A stretch of 64,000 nt of DNA from Nemophila menziesii (Eukaryota > Streptophyta > Magnoliopsida > Boraginales > Hydrophyllaceae): assembly GCA_029959085.1 (NCBI GenBank), contig JARWIR010000008.1, positions 7,006,001 to 7,070,000 on the forward strand, in the 5' to 3' direction. Positions 12,086-25,390 of this stretch are shown here, in pieces. Each line of letters opens with the position of its first letter. The stretch's first letter is position 1. Both the position numbers and the translations under genes were made by a program. The notes beneath the pieces are model-generated. The model made no database searches, was not told the DNA's origin, and worked only from the letters and a program-made list of their open reading frames with translations.

Positions 12086-12420
12086 TTGGCCATCGATCTG
12101 TTCACTTCAATGGCCATCAATCTATCCGCTTCAATGTCCATCGATGGTAACTCGGAGCTCCGATCAATGGTAACAATGGCGGTGGAGCAACTCGGAGCTA
12201 GGGTTTGGTGAAGAGAAAAAGAGAGAAAAAGAAGGTCGATTGATTTGCTGATGAGAGAGGAGAGAAGGAGTAATTTTGGGTTTAATTTTTTTGGGTAATA
12301 AACAGTATATATAGAGAAATAAAAAACAAAAAAGGATAGAAAAGTAATTTGTTTTTTGACTTATAGTGTTAACTTTTGCTTTTGACTTTTAATAAAAAAA
12401 AACTATAGAGCCGGTCTTGT

Positions 12421-12540
12421 TAGCTCATGAGATGGTGTCTTCAAGATCCCTTGAGTAGTGATTTCTTAAAAATATGAATCCAGCTCACGAGATGGTGTCT
12501 TTAAGACCCCTTGAATAGTAATCTCTTCAAAATATGAATC
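12421..12540. repeat. 60-bp tandem duplication
   Basis: The two lines 12421-12480 and 12481-12540 match at most positions, both starting with agctca(t/c)gagatggtgtct and ending with aatatgaatc. Confidence 0.85.
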
Positions 12541-12640
12541 CAAATATTACATAAGGTTATTGTAAAATTTTACAACGTTAATAATTCATTACTCCACTTT
12601 ATTGAAAAAAATACACGGGAACAACTTTATTAACTCAGAC

Positions 12641-12648
12641 TATAAAAG
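12641..12648 (+). promoter_or_regulatory. Candidate TATA box of THO2
   Basis: The sequence tataaaag lies about 375 bp before the THO2 start codon. An (aaaat)n microsatellite (12658-12698) and pyrimidine-rich sequence (ctctctcctcttcatcgtct, near 12750) typical of plant leaders lie between. No transcript evidence is available, so this is a guess from position and motif. Confidence 0.35.
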
Positions 12649-13021
12649 CCAAAACGGAAAATAAAAATAAAAATAAAAATAAAAATAAAAATAAAAATGA
12701 GCTTAATAATAGAAGCCGAAGAATATATTTAGAAACAGAAAACCTTTCTCTCTCCTCTTCATCGTCTTCTTCTTTTACTCATCTTCTTCACGCTACAAAA
12801 TTTACCCTGCAAACCCTACCATTCCCAAAACCCTTGGTTCACTTCTTCGTTTCCATTATTACCCATGAGAAGCTCCAAAATCACAACCATGCCACTACCG
12901 CATAATCCTTTGTAGTACTAATTAAAGTGTACTAAACCAATCAATTTATCAATCAATTCATCGAAATCAATACCCATAGCTAAAAGGGTTGGGGATTGGT
13001 TTGGGCATTTCAGAATATACC

Positions 13022-16000
13022 ATGTCTTTTTTACCACCTCTCGAGTGCATTTATCTCAACGAAGACTCATTAAAAGAGCTAAAAAATGCAAACCCTAGCT
13101 TCAAATTTCCTCATTCTGTCCCGGTCCTTCGCTTTCTTTACGAGCTTTGCTCCATCCTGGTACATAAACTATACTTATCTTTACACATATATACATGTCT
13201 GTATATGTACATTCTATTTGAATTTTTTAGTTCTGCTTTAAAAAAAATGGTAGATTCGAGGGGAGCTTCCATTACAAAAGTGTAAAGAGGCATTAGATGC
13301 TGTCGAGTTTAGTGATGACTTGGCCGATGAAGAATTAGGGTCCTATTTCGCTGATGTCATCACACAATTTGCTCAAGATGTGAGTTTCTTTTTTCTTTTC
13401 TCTTTTCTCGTGTATCTTTTTTTCACACAATTTATATCATAGTAAACTGAATTTATCCAATTGTTTTGCAGCTTACAATGCCTGGAGAGTACAGAACAAG
13501 ACTGATTAAACTGGTTAGCATTCAAGTGATATGATATATGTTTGCCTGAATATTGATTCTAAAATGTTTTTCTTTGCATCTTTGGATCACTTTTAATGGG
13601 GAAGTATATGAGAAGACTAACTGAGCTATAAAACATGGGGTAAAATAAGGGATGGCAGAATGTAAATGTACTAAGACATGGATTTGGATTTTGGCCGAGA
13701 AGTAGAGATATAAGAATTTATTTTTAGTAGTTTTGTGTGTATATTTTACTAAATCATAAGATATATGTAGTGAATTCTTTCTCTACTTAGCTGTAAGGAC
13801 AGAGCTGTAAAGTCCCCTTGCAATTTTAAATTTTTCAGAAATCCCACTACTACATTACTTTCAGAAATTTTCTGTTTTTCAGTCTATAATTTCACAAGAT
13901 ATATGACTATATAAGTACTTCACTACTATATGTTAATTTGTATCCATATACTATAAGTTTCATACTTCTTTAATTAGTTATAGAGTTCACTTCCCCTAGT
14001 ATCTAATGCTTGTTTAACATTTTACAGGCAAAATGGCTCGTAGAATCTTCTATTGTCCCCTTGAGATTTTTTCAGGAGCGTTGTGAGGTAATAATTTATA
14101 ATTATATTAGAAAAGATAGTCATTTATCTCATTTTACATAACTTTTCATGAATTTTTAGGAAGAATTTTTATGGGAGGCTGAAATGATCAAAATCAAGGC
14201 AGCAGAATTAAAGTCCAAAGAGGTATGTTTAGTAGTACAACTAATGATATCATACACTTGTTCAGTTCTTTGATTATTAAAGATATAATTTTTTCGTATG
14301 TTTTTAATTTAAAGTTTTCATGTTATTTCAGGTCAGAGTAAACACACGTCTTCTTTATCAGCAAACAAAATTTAACCTCCTTCGTGAAGAAAGTGAAGGC
14401 TATGCCAAGCTGGTAAGTTTTGTATATATAAAGTTGTTATCTTATGAAGCTTAAGGAGTTCAAAAGTCTTCTATATTTTCAGTTTGTACTTTATTTTCTG
14501 AGAGTTGGTGTGTTTTTGTAGGTTACTCTCCTTTGTCAGGTTCCTAAATCTTCAAGTCAAAACACATCAGCTGCTACAATTGGAATAATTAAGGTTTTAA
14601 CTCAAACTCAAAATGATTCAAAATTGAAAATCGTTTCTTTGTCATATATTTAATACTAGGTTTGATCTGCAGTCTTTAATTGGGCACTTTGATCTGGATC
14701 CTAACCGTGTTTTTGATATCGTAAGTTCCATCTTTTCTTAATTAAAGTGTCTTTTCAGGTTTTCTTTTGGTCTAAAAGTTATATTGACTCGCTTAAATTA
14801 AACTAATATAGGTTTTGGAGTGCTTTGAACTGCAACCCGATAATAGTGTCTTCCTGGACTTTATTCCTATGTTTCCCAAGGTATGTAATATTTACTCTTT
14901 TGCCATTACGCGGTAAAAACTTAACTTTCTGTTACTGATTCTTCACAATTTTTTAACAGTCTCATGCATCTCAAATTCTGGGTTTCAAGTTTCAATATTA
15001 TCAGCGTATGGAAGTGAATCATCCAGTACCAATTGGGTTATATAAACTTACAGCTTTGCTAGTAAAAGAAGAGTTCATTGATATTGATTGCATGTAAGTA
15101 AATATTAATAACTCTTTCTCCTTCTTTGACTAAAAAATGTGGTTTATTGTGTTAGATATGCACATTTACTTCCCAAAGATGAGGAAGCAATTGAACATTA
15201 TAGCATATATGCTGCTAAAAGACTCGATGAGGTATTTATTGTATTCTTTGTATATCTATGGATGAATAAATTGATTAAACATGGAAATTAATACAGGCTA
15301 ATAAGATTGGTAAAATTAATCTTGCTGCTACTGGAAAAGATCTTATGGATGAAGATAAACCAGGAGATGTAACAGTTGATCTTTTTTCTGCTTTGGACAT
15401 GGAAGCTAATTCAGTTACTGAAAGATCACCTGAGCTTGAAAATAATCAAACTCTTGGATTACTTATGGGATTTCTTGCTGTTGATGACTGGTAAAATTGC
15501 GTTTTTTTCCCCCTTTTTGCTGTTTGTCTATCTGTGAAACTTGCATGAGTATTTATTTATACTTATTTATGTATTTATTTTTGCTTCATTATATGGTCTG
15601 TATCGAAAGTCATAATGTGCAATTTAAGCTAATATGATTAATGTCAAAATAACATAGAATTGAGATATCTAGTTCCTTGAGTACTTATTGTTTTCTATTT
15701 CTTTCGAAAAGTAAATAAAAGGAAGGGGAATTCAGTAAATTTTGTGTTACAAATGTTATTTTGAGATCTTATTTTGTTGTATGCTGGAAAAATTAGGGTT
15801 TCCCTTCTCACTAATATGATTTCTCTTGTATTCTCTCTCTCTAGAGGGGTTTTTGAGTTTTATTATTATTCCCAATTAGACTAGTATTACCTGGAAATGT
15901 AGCTTATTGTGTGAACAACTTTTTTTTGCCAGGTTTCATGCTCATATGCTTCTAACTCGCCTCTCATCTCTTAATCCAGTAGAACATCTCCAGATATGCA

Positions 16001-19000
16001 ATGGATTGTTCAGGTAAAATTCGAAGATTTTTGATGTTCGAATAATGTGCCTGTAGTTCTTTTTATTTTCTAATATAGTTGACTTTTTACTTATTCATAA
16101 TCAAAGAAATGTTTTCATTTTACGGATTTTTCTACAGGCTGATTGAAGAAACAATCTCTTCTGCTCACGAGCTCTTTTGTCAAACACAACTCTTAAGTTA
16201 TACTTCATCAGATTCAATGGATTCAAAACATTCATCTACTAGTAAATCTTTTATTGATCTTCCCAAAACACTTTTTGAAATGCTTTCCTCAGCTGGACCT
16301 TATCTTTACCGTGATACTCTCTTGCTACAGAAGGTATTTTAATCAGTTTCCATTTTCTAGTACTGAATCTTTTCCTCACTTGGTTTTTTCGCTTTATTTA
16401 TGAACAGGTATGCAGAGTATTGAGAGGTTATTACCTTAGTGCACTTGAACTTGTGAATAATGGTGATGGAGCATTTAATTCTCAAACTACTATAAATGGA
16501 ATTCGAAATCCACGCCTCCATTTAAAGAATGCTAGACTAAGAATTGAAGATGCTTTAGGAGCGTGTTTACTTCCTTCTTTACAGTTAATACCTGCAAATC
16601 CTGCTGTTGGACAAGAAATCTGGGAATTAATGAGTCTTCTTCCTTATGAGGTTTACTTTTTATCAACTTTTGTGACGCTTTTTTCTGGTTTTTAATTTTA
16701 GTATCTAACTTAATGAGTCTGTACTTTATTATTTAGGCACGCTATCGTTTGTATGGTGAATGGGAAAAAGATGATGAGCAACTTCCAATGATCTTAGCTG
16801 CAAGACAAATAGCTAAGGTATTAGATTGTTACTTCTTTTTGTAGAAATATATTGTTTATTTTAACTTTATTTAACTGTTATATAGTTGGATACAAGGAGA
16901 ATCTTGAAACGACTTGCTAAGGAAAATTTAAAGCAGTTGGGGCGTATGGTTGCGAAATTAGCTCATGCAAATCCAATGACAGTGCTTAGGACAATTATTC
17001 ATCAGGTAATGTTTCGATTTTTATGTTTTTATTAACTATATTTAGTAGACTTTGTTCAAGATATTATAAGATCACACTTTGATGATGTAGATTGAGGCTT
17101 ATAGGGATATGATTACTCCTGTTGTGGATGCATTCAAATATTTGACACAGGTGAGTCTGAGTTTTATCATTCTTTTCATGCCTTCATTTTTATTCTATGC
17201 ATATCAAGTACTAACTAACATTTGATCAACAATTTAGTTTGTTATTTGTAATTAATGCTTCTCAATTGGATACTTTGTACAGTTGGAGTATGACATATTG
17301 GAATATGTTGTGATTGAGCGGTTAGCACAAGGTGGGCGTGAGAAGCTCAAAGATGATGGTCTTAACTTGTCAGATTGGCTTCAGTCTTTGGCATCATTTT
17401 GGGGACACTTGTATGTATTTTTTGCTTCTCGTGCCAATACTATTAATTGCTTTTAATTTAAACTGCACTGTTAGTTTATTTAAAAAGCATAACTAACTAG
17501 AGGGTTCTTGAGTTTACTTCTTTTGCTTCCGTGTTCGACAATATTACTAAGTTTTTTGCGGGACTGGTGTGTGGGGCTAATAATAGAACCCACAAAGCTT
17601 ACAAATAGTCTTTACTGCTTTTAATCTGAATATATTATTAGTAAATATAATTTGAAGATCTTCTATCCAAAGATAAGTAAGCCAATTTTTTTTGTATTGT
17701 CCGTGTGTGGGTACATGTTACATGGTTGTTAGAAGTAGTGTGTAGTAATTATTGCATTCTGCATTTTGTTCTTTCAGTAAAGAAATCAGATGTTCATGAT
17801 GCTTTGTCCAGCTCCTGGGTTGCAGATTATTTCTTAAGGTAGCTGGGTGACACTAGTTGTAGCAGAGATTAAGTCAAACTGATCAATCAGATTCGTACTT
17901 ACTTTGGCCTTATTACAGTAGTTCTCCACTTGGGCAGTAAAGATATTGATATTTGTGTTAAGTCTTTGGGTGGTCATTAGGTCAAGGAGGTGGAAATTTG
18001 AGTTAGAGATTCCTGTTTTTTTCACATTCTGGTTTCGGATCTGAAAGTCTGAGGTCTGATTTTGGACAAGGTCTGAGATAGGCTACTCTCGACTGTAAAT
18101 GTGGGTTTCATTTGGGAATATGGTTGAGATATCTAATGGAAGAGATTTAAAATTTAATTCGATTCTATATAAATGCTGGCTAGAGAGCAGCTTTTTGAAG
18201 TGCTTCACAAACTGACCCTTGGTGAGGTCCCTAACTACCCTACTCTACCGACTACAAAACAAGAAAGTAGAGTTAACGTGAATCTGGTTCCTTGGGGGTT
18301 TGTAAAGCAAAAGACATTATTGACAAGGATAGTAGTGTGCTACATTAGGTGGTGTCATTAATCTGCCTAATTGTAGTTACTATAATTGTTGAGATAGTGG
18401 TCATAAAATTTGGTACACTCCACTAAATTCTGCCTTAAGCAAACACTTTGAAGATTGGTTTCTTGTTAGATGGGATGCAACTTTTATATTCTAGAAAATT
18501 CACTTTCATTTCTAAAGTTGGGATAGGAGGGGATTGGATGATGGTGGTTCTGTGTTAGAAAGTGGTACTGAAATGGTCACTTTTGATACATTTATGACAA
18601 ATATAATATGAGGGCTTGTCATTGGAATTTCAAAAAACATAATACACTTCCGATTGTCAGATTCTTATACCAATGGTGGCTTTGTTGTTGAAATTCTCAT
18701 TTAGAGTTGCATTGCTTGTATTCAATCCTCTTCACTTAGCATTAGAAGTTTGGATTTACCTACGAAGATTTTTTCTTGAGGGGAGATGCTTGAAATTTCT
18801 CAGAGCTCTGGGGTTTCTGTATTTGCTGATATCTAAAGCATTATGGATAGTTTCTGGACATGCATAACATGTACACAAATTGTTATCTCCAAATGCGCTC
18901 TGAAGATTACAATCTGTATGTTATTCTAAGAGCATAAAGTGTGCATATTTTCTTTCACAATTTTTCATATCTTCCTCAGCCAAGCACTATTTTAACTTGA

Positions 19001-22000
19001 GATCATTGCATTGTAAAGCTGAACTAACATTCTGTGTACCATCTAACTAGTGTCATCATTTTATCAGATAATTATTGATGAATCAATTATTTGTCATGTG
19101 ACCTGCATACTCATTATAGTTTCCACCACAATCTTAAAACCTTCCAATAAACTGGCTAGGTGTGGGAACTGTTTCCTGGTTAAAAAAAAAAGATTTTTGA
19201 GTTGCTCCTTTTTCAGAAGCATGCACCTACTTTCTTTCTGTTTGTTACGTCAACTAATTTAGTTTATTAATTTTTGTGTCAAGTGATTCTATGTGTATGG
19301 GCAATTCAATGTTGTAGCATGTTTTTGTGGTGGTGGTGTTATTAATTAAACCATTGACATGTATTTTTAGGTGTAAAAAGTACCCTTCAATGGAACTCAG
19401 GGGTCTCTTTCAATACCTCGTAAATCAATTAAAGAAAGGGACTGGAATTGAGCTTGTTCTCTTGCAGGTACTTTTTATAATAATTATTTATTTTTTACTT
19501 TCTTTTACTCCTTTGTAAAAACTTTTAAGCTTATTTGTGCGTCTTTTATGCATCATGTGTGCAGGAGCTTATACAACAAATGGCTAATGTACAATATACA
19601 GAGAACATGACTGAAGAACAATTAGATGCCATGGCAGGAAGTGAATCTCTTCGCTATCATGCTACATCTTATGGAATAACTCGCAATAATAAGGTGTGAC
19701 TATTTTTCAACTTCCTTTTGCTAGTCTTAGTTATTAGACAAAGCCAACAGTGTATTTCTCCCATTTTCCCATACATTTCTCTCTTTATGTTCTCCCCTCT
19801 ATCAATTTTTACAACCTTACTTTAGTTTCAGTGGGTTAATAAGTTTCGTCTTTAAGTCTTTGTTTCTTAAAAGCCTAATTTTTTTCTATGAAGAACTCAA
19901 TATAATTTAATGTATATGTTCCAACTCCAGGAGAACATTAATGTTAAGTTACTATACCTTCCTTTTCCTTTCTCTACCAGTTCTTATTTTTTTGCCCACT
20001 AAATAAATAGGCGTACAGTTATCAAACATTTTCTTCTAATAGTGTAGCCATTGTAGCTTACACATGAATTTAACCAGTACACAATGTTCCTACATACTTC
20101 AGTTTTCATACATATTAGCTTTCAGGAATATCATATGATTTGTACTCCATTCTTTGATTAAAAAATACTTGTTGAGTTAAATTTCAGTTTCATCACCTAT
20201 AGATTTATTCACCAACTCTTTCAGGTTTAACCTTAAATGCTTGCTTAGTTTGATAGAATAGTGTGTATTTGAGGATGCTGAATATTTAGCAATTTGCAGG
20301 CATTGATTAAATCCACAAATAGACTGAGAGACTCTTTGGTTGCAAAAGAAGAACCCAAGCTTGCAATGCCTCTTCTCTTACTCATTGCACAGCATCGATC
20401 TTTGTAAGTATAGATTTACCTTCGTGGAATTAATTAGTACTTTACTAATATTAAACTGTACCTTTCTAGGGTTGTAATAAATGCAGATGTACCTCATATA
20501 AAAATGGTCTGTGAGCAATTTGATAGATGCCATGGGACACTCCTTCAATACGTGGACTTCCTATGTAGTGCAGTAACACCAGTAACAGTTTATGCTTCAA
20601 TGGCTCCTACTCTAGAAGAACTTGCACATAAATACCATCTTGACCCTGAGGTTTGTTCATTACTCTTGCTCTGTCCTTTTATTCTTCTCTCTTGTAATTA
20701 ATTAATCATGTAAAATTTCAGGTTGCCTTCTTAATCTATCGCCCTGTAATGAGACTCTTCAGCTATCAAAAAACTCGTGATTCTTTCTGGCCTCTAGATT
20801 TCAACGAATCAACCGATTCAGAAAAAGAAACCGAAAAAACCGATTTATCTGCTTCGTTAGTACTAGACCTCGGTTCTTCTCATAAGCCTATAACGTAATA
20901 CATCTAAAATTCTTCTTCACTTTATTTTTTTTGTAATTGTTCTGAATTTACTATTATAATGCAGATGGGTAGATCTTTTAACTACGATCAAAACAATGTT
21001 ACCATCAAAGGCCTGGAACAGTTTATCTCCTGATTTATACGCAACTTTCTGGGGTCTTACTTTATACGATCTTTACGTTCCTAGAAAACGTTATGAATCC
21101 GAAATTGCGAAACAACACGAATCTATTAAAGCTCTCGAGGAACTTTCCGATAATTCAAGCTCGGCAATTACGAAAAGAAAAAAAGACAAGGAAAGAATTC
21201 AAGAATCTTTAGATCGTTTATCAATGGAGCTACAAAAACATGAAAAACACGTCACTTCTGTTCGTAGAAGACTTACTCGTGAAAAGGATACTTGGTTAAG
21301 TTCTTGTCCTGATACTTTAAAAATTAATATGGAGTTTCTTCAACGATGTATTTTTCCGAGATGTACATTTAGTATGCAAGATGCTGTTTATTGTGCTATG
21401 TTTGTGAATACGTTACATTCACTTGGTACACCGTTTTTTAATACGGTCAATCATATTGATGTTCTTATATGTAAGACTTTACAACCCATGATTTCTTGCT
21501 GTACTGAATATGAAGTTGGTCGGCTCGGAAGGTTCTTATTTGAGACCTTAAAGACTGCTTACTATTGGAAGGTACGTACATACATAATCCTTGATTTTTT
21601 AATTGGTATTTTTTTAGTTTCATTTGACGCTTAAAAGTGAATTATTTATTATTTCAGAAAGATGAATCAGTATATGAACGTGAGTGTAGCAATATGCCTG
21701 GATTTGCTGTGTATTATAGGTATCCAAATAGTCAGCGTGTTACATACGGTCAATTTATTAAGGTAACTTCACATTATTCCTATTTTTTTTTTTGGCTATA
21801 TCTATAATTTATGTATCCGAAATGTTGTTGATTTATTTATTACTTACGTAATAAAGGTGCATTGGAAATGGAGCCAAAGAATTACAAGGTTGCTGATTCA
21901 GTGCTTGGAATCAAGTGAATACATGGAGATCCGGAATGCTCTTATTTTGTTGACAAAAATCTCGAGTGTTTTCCCAGTGACTAGGAAAAGTGGGATCAAC

Positions 22001-24144
22001 ATTGAAAAGCGGGTAAAGTTTATTATGGCAATGCTTAACTATATTTACGGGGTTGAATTCTTGTCTTAGCCTGTAATTTCGATCGTTTTTTTACAGGTGG
22101 CTAAAATAAAAAATGAGGAAAGAGAGGATCTCAAGGTCTTGGCTACTGGAGTAGCTGCTGCTTTAGCAGCTAGAAAGGTAAATTAGTGTTCACAAATATG
22201 TTGATGTCTTTCTTGTATCACCATTAATATACTAGAGAGTTTAATAATTTGTCTGTTTTACCCTTTTTGTTTCAGCCATTTTGGGTGACAGATGATGAAT
22301 TTGGAATGGGTTATCTTGAATTAAAGCCAGCAGCAACACCTCTTTCAAAACATTTACCTGCTCAAAATGGGAGTGGGACCGGGACTAATGTTTCCCATAC
22401 CGAGCCTTCACTAAAATCTGATCAAGGAAATGTAAAAGTGAAAGGTTCGTCATTACCTAATGGATCTGATATGCTACAATCAGGTACATCCAGGTCATCA
22501 GAAAATCGTATTGATGAATCTAATACTAATAGACCAGAGGAGACCACTACAAAAGTTTCTAATGCTAAGACACCTGGAGAATCTGAGGTTCGTATTATCG
22601 TCATGTATTTAAGATATATATGTATTGTTTGTGTATTTATTAGTTGTTGTTTATACTTATTAGCAGGGGAGAGTTCCAGTGAAACGTTCAGCTTCAGTTG
22701 GATCTGTTTCAAAGCAATCATCAAAGCAGCAACAGGATGATAGTAAACTTGGAAAATCTATAGGTAAAAAATTGCACTCTTTCTCTTTCTTGTGTACATG
22801 AATTTGAGAAGATGAATATAATGTTTATTATGGAATTTCAGGGAATGGTAAAGGTGGTGGTGTTGAACCAAAAGGTGAAAGTGTGGCGTTAATGAATTCA
22901 AGGGAGGGTGGTGGTGGTGAGCAGAAACAAGGTCCTCCTCCACCACCTCTTCCTCCTAGTGGTGGTGGTGGTACTAGATCATCATTACTTCATTCTCCTA
23001 GACGAGACAATCCAACAACAGCTTCTAAATCCAACACAAAACGGGCTAGTCCAGCTGAAGAAGTAGATAAAGTGAATAAACGTCGTAAAGGGGATGTTGA
23101 TTTACGAGACATAGACACGATGGCGGATTTGGAGAAGCAACCACCATTACCACCACCACGAACTGATGAAAAGGTGGTGGTCGATAAAGCAGCTTTATCA
23201 TCAGTTAAAGAGAAAGGTGGTGGTAGTGAAAGATATGAGAGAGATAGTATTAGTAGTAGTAGTAGTAGACATGACAAGGATAGTGAAAAATGGAGAGATA
23301 GATCTGTAGAAAGACATGGTGGAAGGGAAAGAGAACGTGAACGTTCTATTGATGAACGAGGTAACAAATTACGTTCTTCTTCTTCTACAATAGAGAAAGA
23401 GAAAGGTCATATTGATGATCGATCATCACATGGAGGCACAGGGCTACCACCTCCTCCACCTTTACCTCCTCATGTGACACCTCAATCTTTAAGTAGTGGA
23501 AGAAGAGAAGATCAAAGACTTTCTCCTAGACTTGAAGATAATAATAACAGAGATCGAAGACGATCTGAAGAAAACGATGATACTAAACGTAGAAGAGATG
23601 ATGATAGAAAGAGAGAAGATCCTCACTTGATTAAGGTACGTAGTACCTACACCTACACCTACACTACACATCTTCTTTCGTTTCCTGCTTAATACATATA
23701 TATTATTATATATAGGTGGAGGAGAGAGAAAGAGAAAGAGAAAGGGAAAGAGAAAGAGAGAGGGAAAAGGCAGATGTTGATTCAAATGCAGCAGCAGCTT
23801 CGAAAAGGAGGAAGCTAAAAAGAGAGCATGTATCTGCAGAACCTGGAGAGTTTCATTCACAATTACCACCTCCACTTTCAATTAATCTTGACCATCGTAA
23901 ACCTACAACTACTATGCTACCACAGCGTCCAAGTTACATGGAAAAAGAATCACCCGCTCCTAAAGCACCACGTCGTGATACTGATCCGTATCCTTAAAAG
24001 AATCAAATTTTATTTATTTTTTTATCTAACGAAATAAATGAATGTTTGTTATCCTTAACTTGGAACAGAAGCATGTATGATCGAGAATGGGATGATGACA
24101 AGAGGCAGCAGAGACCTGAACCCAAGAGACGTCATAGGAAGTAA
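13022..24144 (+). CDS. THO2: THO complex subunit 2 (THO2/THOC2), 33 coding exons
   Basis: THO2 is the scaffold of the nuclear THO/TREX complex, which couples transcription to mRNA export and supports small-RNA pathways in plants. I spliced these exons: 13022-13159, 13254-13379, 13472-13513, 14028-14087, 14160-14222, 14332-14412, 14522-14593, 14673-14720, 14812-14880, 14960-15093, 15156-15231, 15297-15490, 15933-16013, 16138-16333, 16408-16650, 16737-16817, 16886-17005, 17091-17150, 17283-17410, 19371-19467, 19565-19693, 20300-20403, 20470-20650, 20722-20894, 20965-21571, 21658-21762, 21857-22012, 22097-22177, 22276-22587, 22667-22763, 22842-23635, 23716-23987, 24072-24144. Phases agree throughout, all introns are GT-AG, and the protein is about 1730 aa, near the usual plant length. 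It starts [15 protein letters not shown]. The THOC2 N-terminal and middle regions run to about residue 890, and the Tho2 domain lies around 890-1200 ([20 protein letters not shown] and following). The tail after about 1350 is disordered and RS/RE/proline-rich, ending KRRHRK. No lesion is seen. Confidence 0.96.
17411..19370 (+). other. THO2 intron 19, unusually long (1.96 kb)
   Basis: Most other introns of this gene are about 70-600 bp. This one splits the Leu codon before [17 protein letters not shown] see no LTR, terminal inverted repeat or coding domain in it; the small ORFs inside are not supported. Confidence 0.75.
23716..23775 (+). repeat. GAGAAA purine repeat coding an Arg-Glu run in THO2
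   Basis: This block of gagagaaagagaaagg-type repeats at the start of THO2 exon 32 encodes alternating Arg-Glu residues. RE runs are also found in plant THO2 tails, so it is coding rather than an intrusion. Confidence 0.8.
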
Positions 24145-24440
24145 TCTACTAACTTATCTCCTTCCTTATTTTCTTACTAGTATCCTGACAATTTTGAGAT
24201 ATTCTTTCTCATTGTAATATATACACAAGCTTAAAAATTATTGGTTATTTTGCACTTGTATCACTCATTTCGATTTTGTGAGAGTATAATGTAATATTTT
24301 ATTCTAATTTTTTTTTTTTTACTAATAGTTACTTCTTTCTGTTACCTGGATGGCTTATTGTATTTGACATTAATATCAAACAAGAGTTTATGATACTCTC
24401 CAGTCCTAATATATTTATATATCCAAAGGAGAAAAATAAA
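24145..24440 (+). other. THO2 3' untranslated region and spacer
   Basis: T-rich sequence with attgtaatatatacac near 24215, plausibly near-upstream polyadenylation signals. No exact AATAAA occurs before the foldback element begins at 24441. Confidence 0.4.
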
Positions 24441-24651
24441 GGAGTAATTAGAGATAAATGCCTTTTTAATGATGCCTTTAATTTTTTTAAGTCTCTAATT
24501 TTCTTATTTAGAGATAAATGCCTTATAGAACAATTATTTATAGAAAACACCCCCTTTATATTTTTTATACCTATACTATCCTTATTATTAAATATATTAT
24601 TTTATTTTTAATACAATATTTATTTTTAAATTTTAAACAAATAATAGAATA

Positions 24652-24761
24652 TTTCCACCACCACCACCACAACCATCACCGCCTCCACCATCACAACCAC
24701 CAACACAATCACTACAGCCACCACAACCATCACCACCACCACCACCTACTACTACTAATAT
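24652..24761. repeat. CCA/CAC microsatellite inside the foldback element
   Basis: Imperfect trinucleotide run of accaccacc and accatc units. The histidine-rich ORF it creates (24518-24853) is an artefact of the repeat. Confidence 0.85.
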
Positions 24762-24941
24762 CATCACACGCGCGCGTTCGTGAAATTTTTTTAAAATCGT
24801 CATACCTAATTCAAAAAAAATCAGAAAAATCGAAAAAAATCATATTTGGATAAATCAAATTAATATTTACGTCTATGATTTTTTTCGGATTTTTCTGAAT
24901 TTTTTGGTTTTTTTGATTTTTTTTAATTTTTTAATTCGCAG

Positions 24942-25048
24942 AAACATGGAATTCCATGTTTTATACAAGTGAATTTCGTGTCTGCGGAAAACAAATTTCT
25001 TATATCAAAACATGGAATTCCATGTTTAAAACATGGAATTCCATGTTC
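24942..25048. repeat. Three copies of a 20-bp perfect palindrome
   Basis: aaacatggaattccatgttt occurs at 24942-24961 and 25008-25027, and with one terminal change at 25029-25048. They sit at the apex of the foldback element, the last two separated by a single base. Confidence 0.9.
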
Positions 25049-25390
25049 TGCAAATTAAAAAATTCAAAAAAAATTCAAAAAAATCAAAAATTCAAAAAAT
25101 TCTAAAAAAAATCATAGACGTAAATATTAATTTGCTTTATCCAAATATATAAATTTTTTATTTTTTTGATTTTTTTAGAATTAGTTATGACGATTTTAAA
25201 AAAAAAATTCACGGACGCGCGCGTGTGTTGATTAGTTTTTGTTTTGTTTTTTTCTAATTTCATTTTTTTAACTGTTAATTATAAGGGTAGTTTGGGATGG
25301 GGCATTTTTCTATAAAAAATCTTATTCTAGGCACCTTTTTTTAAATAAGTTTTATAATAGGCATTTATCTCTAATTGGCTCAAAAATAAA

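Larger units (their letters stand above)
11393..12640. other. Intergenic region upstream of THO2
   Basis: AT-rich with no convincing gene. It holds two tandem duplications (annotated separately). The minus-strand ORF at 11788-12141 is generated by the 91-bp duplication and shows no recognisable domain. The stretch 11393-11780 is low-complexity with repeated aaatagcaat phrases. Confidence 0.6.
24441..25381. mobile_element. Foldback/MULE-like MITE 3' of THO2
   Basis: The ends are inverted repeats (left gagtaattagagataaatg..., right ...ggcatttatctctaattgg) sharing about 18 exact bases. Inner arms are also inverted: the left arm around 24794-24890 (aaaatcgtcatacctaattc, ttacgtctatgattt) reappears reversed at 25110-25198. 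The centre holds three copies of the palindrome aaacatggaattccatgttt. A 9-bp aaaaataaa flanks both sides (24432-24440 and 25382-25390), which would fit Mutator-type insertion, although that string is low complexity. No transposase ORF is present. Confidence 0.75.

Noticed and set aside
11788..12141. 117-residue minus-strand ORF upstream of THO2
   Set aside because: It is created by the 91-bp tandem duplication, shows no domain and has no sign of codon selection.
22758..23881. Several minus-strand ORFs opposite THO2 exons 30-32
   Set aside because: They are shadows of the low-complexity RS/RE/proline-rich THO2 coding sequence.
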